Source: Sphingopyxis soli
Lineage (GTDB): Bacteria; Pseudomonadota; Alphaproteobacteria; Sphingomonadales; Sphingomonadaceae
Assembly (NCBI RefSeq): GCF_018682675.1
Contig: NZ_JAFMTR010000038.1
Span: forward strand, 1 to 33,157
Direction of reading: 5' to 3'
Length of the DNA stretch: 33,157 nucleotides
A model generated the notes under the pieces. The model saw only the letters and a list, made by a program, of their open reading frames with translations, had not been told where the DNA came from and searched no databases. This document shows positions 24,681 to 31,964 of the stretch, piece by piece (the first letter of the stretch is position 1; each line of letters opens with the position of its first letter). The position numbers and the translations under genes are program-made.

Positions 24681-25712
24681 ATGCGCGTCGACGCCTTCGA
24701 TTTCGACCTTCCGCCCGAACGGATCGCGCTCCGTCCCGCGCGTCCGCGCGACGCCGCGCGGATGCTCGTCGTGCAGGGCGATGCGATGTCCGATGCGGGC
24801 GTTCGCGACCTGCCGTCGCTGCTGCGAACCGGCGACTGTCTGGTGTTCAACGACACGCGGGTGATCCCTGCGCAGCTTGAGGGACGGCGGGGAGACGCCA
24901 GGATCGGCGCGACGCTCCACAAGCGGATCGACCTTCGCCGCTGGCAGGCATTCGTGCGCAACGCGAAGCGGCTTCGCGTCGGCGAAACCGTCGATTTTGG
25001 CGCAGGCGTAGAGGCGGTGGCCGAGGACCGGCTCGCCGACGGCAGCGTCATCCTCGCTTTCAGCGGCGACGAGCCCGTCGAACTGCTCCTCGAACGCGCG
25101 GGCACGATGCCGCTGCCGCCCTATATCGCAGGCAAGCGCCCGACCGACGCCGACGATCGCAGCGATTACCAGACGATGTTCGCGCGCGAGGATGGCGCGG
25201 TCGCCGCGCCGACTGCGGCGCTCCATTTCACACCCGAGCTGCTCGCGGCGCTGGAGGCAGCGGGAATCCTGACCGAAACGCTCACGCTCCACGTCGGCGC
25301 GGGGACGTTCCTGCCGGTCAAGGCCGACGACACCGACGACCATGTGATGCACGCCGAATGGGGGCGGATCGACGCCGCGACCGCCGAGCGGCTCAACGCC
25401 GTGCGGGCGCGCGGCGGGCGGGTGATTGCGGTCGGCACGACCAGCCTCCGTCTCCTTGAAAGCGCAGCGCACGATACCGGCGAAATCGCGCCGTTCGAGG
25501 GCGATACCGCGATCTTCATCACCCCCGGCTACCGCTTCAAGGCGATCGACGGTTTGATGACCAATTTCCATCTGCCGCGCTCGACCCTGTTCATGCTGGT
25601 CAGCGCGCTGATGGGGCTGGAGACGATGCAATCAGCTTACAGCCATGCCATCGACGAAGGCTATCGCTTCTACAGCTATGGAGACGCGAGTTTGCTGCTA
25701 CCTCAGCGGTAA
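24681..25712 (+). CDS. queA: S-adenosylmethionine:tRNA ribosyltransferase-isomerase
   Basis: This is a 343-residue QueA, which adds the epoxycyclopentanediol part to preQ1-tRNA on the way to queuosine. Family blocks are [103 protein letters not shown] and [21 protein letters not shown], ending with [10 protein letters not shown]. Its usual neighbour tgt is not next to it but about 3.9 kb downstream, after three unrelated genes. Co-transcription of the two is therefore unlikely. Confidence 0.97.
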   Translation: MRVDAFDFDLPPERIALRPARPRDAARMLVVQGDAMSDAGVRDLPSLLRTGDCLVFNDTRVIPAQLEGRRGDARIGATLHKRIDLRRWQAFVRNAKRLRVGETVDFGAGVEAVAEDRLADGSVILAFSGDEPVELLLERAGTMPLPPYIAGKRPTDADDRSDYQTMFAREDGAVAAPTAALHFTPELLAALEAAGILTETLTLHVGAGTFLPVKADDTDDHVMHAEWGRIDAATAERLNAVRARGGRVIAVGTTSLRLLESAAHDTGEIAPFEGDTAIFITPGYRFKAIDGLMTNFHLPRSTLFMLVSALMGLETMQSAYSHAIDEGYRFYSYGDASLLLPQR

Positions 25713-25814
25713 GATGCATCACATGCCCTCGGCGTGGTGGTGCGCGGTGTTGACGCCGTCGTTGTCCATCCGGCGATGTCTCGATATGGGACAATAAAGT
25801 CCTAACGCGATCTC

Positions 25815-25842
25815 AACGATTTGCTAAGGATAGCGAATCGTT
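25815..25842. promoter_or_regulatory. 12-bp stem-loop upstream of the PEP-CTERM gene
   Basis: AACGATTTGCTA (25815-25826) and TAGCGAATCGTT (25831-25842) form a 12-pair stem, with one G-T pair, around loop AGGA. It begins 59 bases before the ATG of the PEP-CTERM gene. It could be an operator or a leader hairpin. The flanking 160 bp is otherwise free of genes; no consensus sigma-70 or sigma-54 promoter could be fixed. Confidence 0.5.
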
Positions 25843-25873
25843 ACCGCAAGGGACTCGCGTAGGGGGTAATCCG

Positions 25874-26476
25874 ATGAAGTTCGCATCGACCGCACTATCG
25901 GCGGCAGCGCTCGCAATCGCGGCCTTGGCCGCTTCGCCGGTTCAGGCTGCAACGATCGTCAATCTGAACGGCGTGACCAACGCCTCGCTCAACGGATCGA
26001 ACGGCGTGACGCTCAATCTCGCCGCCGGCACCTACAGCCTGTCCTTCGTCAAGGATGTCTATACGGCGTTCACCCGTTTCAGCGCGCCGACCGGATGCGA
26101 CGGCGCCGGCATGAACTGCAGTCAGGGCTGGGAAAACAGCGCGCGCTACATCATCGGGGGCACCACCTATCTCTTCGGTGACGGCGCCGCCTCCGGCGGG
26201 ATTGGTCCGCTCGGCGTCGGCGACGGCTATTACAGCAGCGAGGCGCTGTCGTTCGCCAACTCGGGCGGCTATCTCGACAGCTTCACGCTGAACAGCGCGG
26301 GGGCGGTGACCTTCTACCTCTACGACGATTTCCTGGGCGACAATTCGGGCGGTGTATCGCTTTCCGTCGCGGCCGTGCCCGAGCCGGCAACCTGGCTGAT
26401 GATGTTCATCGGCATCGGGGCGATCGGGGGTTTCATGCGCCGGAAGCGCGTTACCAGAATCTTTCGCCACGCCTGA
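25874..26476 (+). CDS. PEP-CTERM sorting domain protein
   Basis: This is a 200-residue precursor with an N-terminal signal peptide (KFASTALSAAALAIAALAASPVQA). The C-terminal sorting signal VPEPATWLMMFIGIGAIGGFMRRKR has the PEP motif, a hydrophobic helix and the basic stretch typical of PEP-CTERM proteins. Exosortase (EpsH-type) processes these proteins and places them in or on the outer surface with exopolysaccharide. The middle is alanine/glycine/asparagine-rich, all beta, with two cysteines (TGCDGAGMNCSQGW) that may form a disulfide. No exosortase gene is in the window. The gene stands alone between queA and the c-di-GMP gene; its function is unknown. Confidence 0.93.
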   Translation: MKFASTALSAAALAIAALAASPVQAATIVNLNGVTNASLNGSNGVTLNLAAGTYSLSFVKDVYTAFTRFSAPTGCDGAGMNCSQGWENSARYIIGGTTYLFGDGAASGGIGPLGVGDGYYSSEALSFANSGGYLDSFTLNSAGAVTFYLYDDFLGDNSGGVSLSVAAVPEPATWLMMFIGIGAIGGFMRRKRVTRIFRHA

Positions 26477-26800
26477 TGTGATCGATGCACGGGACGGCCG
26501 ACTGGCTGTCCGGTGCGCCCCGCGAGCTTTGGGTCAGACAAAGAATCGGCAGGTCGTGTAGATCTCGCGCGCTTGCGACGGCGGAGAATCCCGACAATCG
26601 GGGCGAGCCCCAGCAGCGTAGAGCGATCGGGAGGAGGCAAAGGTCGCCGCTGGTGGTTGCTCGGGCTGCCAGCGCCCGACGCGTCCACCGCTTCCCGCAA
26701 TGGGACAATCTGCTCCGCGCGGCGCATCAAACTTAATATTATCGCAAGGCATTGCGGGCAATGCGGCCCCCTGACTTAGGGGGACGTCAAGGTTTCATTG
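26477..26800. other. 324-bp intergenic region with two palindromes
   Basis: No gene is supported here; open frames of 60-90 codons are arginine-rich and compositionally unlike the neighbours. Near the right end are GCATTGC-GG-GCAATGC (26749-26764), a perfect 7-bp inverted repeat, and CCCCCT-GACTT-AGGGGG (26767-26783), a 6-bp stem. They are adjacent and end 17 bases before the start of the c-di-GMP gene, so they probably form a promoter or leader region. No promoter can be assigned with confidence. Confidence 0.55.
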
Positions 26801-29002
26801 ATGGACAATCCATCGCGGATCATTGCGGACGGCCAGGACCAGGATCCGACCGAAGAAAGCGGACGCGGCTTTTTCGGCAAACTTGGCTCGCGCATGGCGC
26901 GCCCGCGCGGCGAGGCGCCGGCTGTCCCGTCCGGCCTCGATACGCGCGAAGCCCATCTGTTGCTCCAGAATTATGAGGAAAGCGGCCGCGGCTGGTTCTG
27001 GTCGACCGACGCAAAGGGCCGCATCACCTATATCACCGATGCCGTCGCACGCCTGATGGGCAGGACCGGAACGGCCCTGCTCGGTACGCCCTTCACCGAC
27101 CTGTTCCTGCCCGTCGACAGCCATGGCGAGCGCCAGCGCACCCTGCCGTTCCTGATGACCAAACAGTCGAAGTTCGACGAGCTGCCGCTGCGCAGCGCGT
27201 TCGAGGGCGATGACCGCTGGTGGGCGATCTCGGGCCGCCCCTGGTTCGATCAAAGCGGCGCGTTGGCCGGCTATCGCGGCAGCGGCACCGACATCACCGC
27301 GCAGCGCCGTTCGGCCGAGGATGCTTCGCGCCTCGCCCTTTACGACTCGCTGACCGGGCTCGCGAACCGGTTCAACATCTCGAAAAAGCTCGACTCGACG
27401 CTCGCCGCCTTTTCGCAGCAGCAGCGCAGCTGCGCGATCATGTTGCTCGACCTCGACCGCTTCAAGCAGGTCAACGACACGCTCGGTCATCCTGCCGGCG
27501 ATGCGCTGCTCAAGCAGGTCGCCGAGCGGCTGCTGAAGATCGTCGGCGACAAGGAAATGGTCAGCCGGCTCGGCGGCGACGAGTTCCAGATCATCCTCCC
27601 CGACGTCGAAGATCGCGGCAAGCTCGGCGACATGGCCGCCGACATCATCGGCAGCCTGTCGCAGCCCTATTCGGTCGAGGGCAGCCGCTGCATCATCGGC
27701 GCATCGGTCGGCGTCGCTATCGCCCCCTTTGACGGGCAGACCAGCGACGATCTCGTCCGCAACGCCGACCTCGCGCTCTATGCTGCGAAGGGCAATGGCC
27801 GCGGCCGCTTCCGTTTCTATTCGAGCGACCTGCATCAGGCCGCCGAGGATCGCCGCGCGCTCGAGGAGGATCTGCGCGATGCGCTGGTGCGCGGGGAGAT
27901 GGAGCTGACGTACCAGCCCGTCGTCCAGGCGAAAACGAATCTGGTCACCGGCGTCGAGGCGCTGATCCGCTGGACCCATCCCGAACGCGGGGTGATTTCG
28001 CCCTCGGTTTTCGTGCCGATCGCCGAGGAAGCCAATCTGATCTGGCCGCTCGGCGAATGGGTGCTCCGCAAGGCGTGTCAGGATGCCGCGCGCTGGCCGG
28101 GCGACCTTCGCGTCGCGGTCAACGTGTCACCGATCCAGTTCGCCAACGAGGATCTGCCGAAGGTCGTCGCGAGCGCGCTTGGCGCGGCGGGGCTATCCCC
28201 AGACCGGCTTGAGCTCGAGATTACCGAGAGCGTGTTCCTGAGCGACTCGGCCGAGACGGCGCGGATGTTCAAGGCGCTGAAGGACATCGGCGTTCGTCTC
28301 GCCCTCGACGATTTCGGCACCGGATATTCGTCGCTCGGCTATCTTCAGTCGGCGCCGTTCGACAAGATCAAGATCGACCAGAGCTTCGTGCGCGGCGCGA
28401 CCGTCGAGGGGTCGCGCAACGCCGCGATCATCGCCGCGATCGTCGCGCTCGCCGAAGCGCTCGACATGGAGACGACCGCCGAAGGCATCGAATCGCACGA
28501 CCAGCTCGACCTGATCCGCAATCTCCATGTCAGTCATGTACAGGGCTATATCTACAGCAAGCCCGTCGGGAACGAGGAGCTTGTCGACCATGCCGAGGCC
28601 GGATCGTGGATGATCAAGCCGTCGGGGCCGGCGAAGCAGCGCAACGACCGCTTCCAGATGTTCCGCAAGGTCGGCGCGATCCACGACAACCACCGCTACA
28701 ATGTCGTGATCCGCAACCTGTCGACGACCGGCGCCTTCATCGAGGGCATATTGGACGTTCCCACCGGCACCCGCTTCGTGATCGATTTCGGGGAGGGCCA
28801 GCTCGTCACCGCGACCGTTCGCCGCTCGATGAAGCACCAGCAGGGCATCGAGTTCGAACAGACGATGGTGAGCGACGGCAATGGCGGGCTGTGCACGCGC
28901 CATCGCGTGTCGCCCTATCTGATCGCGGCGGCGACGCAGCAGACGCCGGGCCATCTTGCGCTGCCGACCTTTACGACGACGAGCGACTGGAAGGCGTCCT
29001 GA
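26801..29002 (+). CDS. PAS-GGDEF-EAL-PilZ c-di-GMP signalling protein
   Basis: This is a 733-residue protein that contains, in order, a PAS-type sensor (about residues 55-165, GRGWFWSTDAKGRITYITDAV, with the PAC tail YRGSGTDITAQRR), a GGDEF domain (about 180-345), an EAL domain (about 355-600) and a PilZ domain (about 610-710). The GGDEF active site is intact (SRLGGDEFQIILPD) and the EAL motif is present (GVEALIRWTHP, plus LEITESVFL, LDDFGTGYSSLGYLQ and IKIDQSFVRG, the metal and catalytic blocks). Both synthesis and hydrolysis of c-di-GMP are therefore possible. The PilZ part shows QRNDRF and NLSTTGAFIEG (R-x-x-R-like and N-x-S-x-x-G), suggesting c-di-GMP feedback binding. It has no membrane helix, so it is cytoplasmic. 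A TTG at 26798 is an alternative start. Confidence 0.95.
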   Translation: MDNPSRIIADGQDQDPTEESGRGFFGKLGSRMARPRGEAPAVPSGLDTREAHLLLQNYEESGRGWFWSTDAKGRITYITDAVARLMGRTGTALLGTPFTDLFLPVDSHGERQRTLPFLMTKQSKFDELPLRSAFEGDDRWWAISGRPWFDQSGALAGYRGSGTDITAQRRSAEDASRLALYDSLTGLANRFNISKKLDSTLAAFSQQQRSCAIMLLDLDRFKQVNDTLGHPAGDALLKQVAERLLKIVGDKEMVSRLGGDEFQIILPDVEDRGKLGDMAADIIGSLSQPYSVEGSRCIIGASVGVAIAPFDGQTSDDLVRNADLALYAAKGNGRGRFRFYSSDLHQAAEDRRALEEDLRDALVRGEMELTYQPVVQAKTNLVTGVEALIRWTHPERGVISPSVFVPIAEEANLIWPLGEWVLRKACQDAARWPGDLRVAVNVSPIQFANEDLPKVVASALGAAGLSPDRLELEITESVFLSDSAETARMFKALKDIGVRLALDDFGTGYSSLGYLQSAPFDKIKIDQSFVRGATVEGSRNAAIIAAIVALAEALDMETTAEGIESHDQLDLIRNLHVSHVQGYIYSKPVGNEELVDHAEAGSWMIKPSGPAKQRNDRFQMFRKVGAIHDNHRYNVVIRNLSTTGAFIEGILDVPTGTRFVIDFGEGQLVTATVRRSMKHQQGIEFEQTMVSDGNGGLCTRHRVSPYLIAAATQQTPGHLALPTFTTTSDWKAS

Positions 29003-29006
29003 CGCG

Positions 29007-29031
29007 GGAACCCGCGGCGCCGCGATCCGTT
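29007..29031 (+). promoter_or_regulatory. EcfG-type general-stress promoter
   Basis: GGAAC (29007-29011), 16 bases, then CGTT (29028-29031). This is an exact match to the alphaproteobacterial sigma-EcfG consensus (GGAAC-N16/17-CGTT). It lies 31 bases before the hemerythrin gene and 5 bases after the stop of the c-di-GMP gene, on the sense strand of the hemerythrin gene. Confidence 0.75.
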
Positions 29032-29061
29032 TCCCGTCCGATCCCAGCAAAGGAGACGGAC

Positions 29062-29550
29062 ATGGCAGAAACCCGAATCTTCGCGCGGCTGAAGGCCGAT
29101 CATGACCGGCACCGCGACCTTCTCGACCGCATCGACCAGACGCACGGCGACAGCGACGACCGCCGCACCTTGTTCGAGGCTTTCCGCGTCGAGGTGACCG
29201 CGCATGCGGCATCGGAGGAGATGTCGCTCTATGCGACGATGCTCGCCAAACCCGATCTTCGCGATGAAGCGCAGCACAGCGTTGCCGAGCATAAGGAGAT
29301 CGAGGATTTCCTGACCGAGCTCTATGAAATGGATTTCGCCTCGACCGGCTGGCTCACGCGCTTCCGGACGATGAAGGAACGCTATCTCCACCATATCGAC
29401 GAGGAGGAGGAAGAGATGTTCCCCGAGGCCGAAAAGGGTCTTTCGGAAGCCAAAAAGAAGGAGCTAGCCGCGATTTTCGAAAAGGAGAAGCCGAAAGAAA
29501 AGGCGAAGGCTGCCGAAGAAGAGCCGTCGAGCGAGGAAGAACGCGCTTAA
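29062..29550 (+). CDS. Hemerythrin-like domain protein
   Basis: This is a 162-residue helical protein. The hemerythrin-type iron-ligand positions are visible in FARLKADHDRHRDLLDRI (H-x-x-x-H), EVTAHAASEEMSLYATM (H and E), HSVAEHKEIEDFL (H-x-x-x-H/E) and ERYLHHIDEEEEEMFPEAEKGL (H-x-x-x-E-E). The C-terminus (from about 145) is a charged E/K-rich tail. Such proteins sense or handle oxygen, iron or nitric oxide. AAAGGAGA precedes the ATG by about 8 bases. The upstream sequence has a consensus EcfG promoter, so it is likely part of the general stress response rather than an extension of the c-di-GMP gene. Confidence 0.9.
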   Translation: MAETRIFARLKADHDRHRDLLDRIDQTHGDSDDRRTLFEAFRVEVTAHAASEEMSLYATMLAKPDLRDEAQHSVAEHKEIEDFLTELYEMDFASTGWLTRFRTMKERYLHHIDEEEEEMFPEAEKGLSEAKKKELAAIFEKEKPKEKAKAAEEEPSSEEERA

Positions 29551-29587
29551 GCGCGTCCCTCGACTTTTTTGGCGCGCGCCGTCATAG

Positions 29588-30721
<1,134 letters not shown>

Positions 30722-30892
30722 TCAGTCGAGCTTGTTGAGCAAGTCGAGCAACGACTGCGGAATTGTCTCGTCTACCGCCGACTCATAGGCCCGGCGCAAG
30801 GCGATATTGACGTCCTGCACCTTCCCGGGGAGTTTCTTTTCGGCGTCCTTTCCGGCCGGCTTTTCGGGCGGCGATCCGGTTTTAGACGTCAT
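30722..30892 (-). CDS. nepR: Anti-sigma factor NepR
   Basis: This small 56-residue gene reads on the minus strand. The product starts with MTSKTGSPPEKPAG and a lysine-rich linker, then VQDVNIALRRAYESAVDETI and PQSLLDLLNKLD. This matches the NepR helix pair: V-N-x-A-L-R-x-x-Y-x-x-x-V-x-E-x-I-P, then L-x-x-L-L-x-K-L. NepR binds and inhibits the sigma factor EcfG, and phosphorylated PhyR captures it to free EcfG. It diverges from phyR (197 bp between starts) with an EcfG-like promoter in the gap. Its last base abuts tgt on the opposite strand, so no ecfG follows it here, unlike the usual nepR-ecfG pair. The short length and hydrophilic N-terminus are normal for NepR. Confidence 0.92.
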   Translation of the reverse strand: MTSKTGSPPEKPAGKDAEKKLPGKVQDVNIALRRAYESAVDETIPQSLLDLLNKLD

Positions 30893-30971
30893 CTTGTTGC
30901 CATCCGCTCGACATGGGTGCCTGTGCTAACCGCGCATAAACCAAAGCGCAATGTGCCTTTGTTGCTTTGCT

Positions 30972-31001
30972 GGGAAACTAATTTACGGCTAAATCGTTCC
31001 C
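30972..31001. promoter_or_regulatory. Divergent EcfG-like promoter between nepR and phyR
   Basis: On the minus strand: GGAAC (31000-30996), 16 bases, then AGTT (30979-30976), one change from the GGAAC-N16-CGTT consensus, towards nepR. On the plus strand: GAAAC (30974-30978), 16 bases, then CGTT (30995-30998), also one change, towards phyR. Both elements share GGGAA-N20-TTCCC, so one near-symmetric site may serve both genes. It is 84 bases from the nepR start and about 90 bases from phyR. Confidence 0.65.
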
Positions 31002-31089
31002 ATAGGGTGAAAACATGCCGGCCGACGGCACGATTCTTGGCGCTCGCCCAGCGAATCCGGGGGTTTTCGGCCGGAACAGGAGGTTGTAT

Positions 31090-31881
31090 ATGTCATTGGG
31101 TCAGGCGATCGCGCCCTATCTTCCCTATCTGCGGCGCTATGGCCGGGCGATTTCGGGAAGCCAGCAGAGCGGCGACGCGCTGGTCGCGGGGGTGCTCGAG
31201 ACGCTGGTCGCCAATCCGCAAGCGGTCGATCCTTCGGGCGATCTGCGTATCCAGCTCTACCGGATGGTGCACGACAATTTCGGCCTGATGGCCGGGCAAC
31301 CGGCGGCGGAAGAGGACGCCCCGGCCGAGGTCGCGATCGCCGATGCGCGGCTGCGGCGCATTCCGTCGCTGGCGCGGCAGGCGTTGCTGCTTACCGCGGT
31401 CGAAGGATTCAATGCCGAGGAAACCGGCCGCATCATCGGCCGCGATGCCGCATCGGTTGACGAGCTGATCGCAGAGGCGACCGACGAGATCGATCGCCAG
31501 ACGCGCGCCCGCATCCTGATCATCGAGGACGAGCCGATCATCGCGATGGACATCGAAATGATCGTCCGCGATCTCGGCCACGACGTCGTCGCGGTCGCGA
31601 CCACCCATGCCGAGGCGGTCGCCGAGGCGCAGAAGCACCAGCCCGGCCTTGTCCTTGCCGACATCCAGCTCGCCGACAACAGCTCGGGGATCGAGGCGGT
31701 GCAGGAAATCCTGCAGGACGTGAAGCTGCCGGTGATCTTCATCACCGCTTTCCCCGAGCGGCTGCTGACCGGCGACCGACCCGAGCCCGCGTTCCTGCTC
31801 ACCAAGCCGTACCAGCCCGCGACGCTCCGCGCGGCGATCTCGCAGGTGCTGTTTTTCGACGAAAGCACCGTTCCGGCCTGA
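31090..31881 (+). CDS. phyR: General stress response regulator PhyR
   Basis: This is a 263-residue protein. The N-terminal sigma-factor-like domain (SLGQAIAPYLPYLRRYGRAISGSQQSGDAL ... RRIPSLARQALLLTAVEGFNAEETGRIIGRD) mimics sigma region 2 and 4 and binds NepR. The C-terminal receiver domain (about 140-255) has IIEDEPIIAMDIEM, the phospho-acceptor Asp in LVLADIQLADNSSGIEAVQEI, FITAFPERLL and the conserved LLTKPYQPATL. Phosphorylated PhyR sequesters NepR and releases EcfG. The frame is open to 31015, but AGGAGG 6 bases before the ATG at 31090 and the standard MSLGQ start support the chosen one. It diverges from nepR. Confidence 0.97.
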   Translation: MSLGQAIAPYLPYLRRYGRAISGSQQSGDALVAGVLETLVANPQAVDPSGDLRIQLYRMVHDNFGLMAGQPAAEEDAPAEVAIADARLRRIPSLARQALLLTAVEGFNAEETGRIIGRDAASVDELIAEATDEIDRQTRARILIIEDEPIIAMDIEMIVRDLGHDVVAVATTHAEAVAEAQKHQPGLVLADIQLADNSSGIEAVQEILQDVKLPVIFITAFPERLLTGDRPEPAFLLTKPYQPATLRAAISQVLFFDESTVPA

Positions 31882-31964
31882 CTCCGTCGTCAAGGCTTCG
31901 CCTGGGCCGGCAATCACGAAGTTGGGGTTGATACCGCGGGGGCAACGGGCGATAGCCGACGTCA

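Noticed and set aside
23841..25631. A 596-codon minus-strand frame opposite the cyclophilin and queA
   Set aside because: Both plus-strand genes carry full family motifs; the antisense product is low-complexity and Arg-rich.
25811..25826. A sigma-54 promoter before the PEP-CTERM gene (TTTGCTA as -12)
   Set aside because: The -24 GG is missing at the required distance.
26485..26779. Open frames of 75-90 codons between the PEP-CTERM gene and the c-di-GMP gene
   Set aside because: Several frames on both strands are open together, all Arg/Ala-rich, with no motif or ribosome-binding site.
31073..31077. A further GGAAC close to the phyR start as another EcfG -35
   Set aside because: No GTT occurs at 16 or 17 bases downstream, and a start there would fall within the coding sequence.
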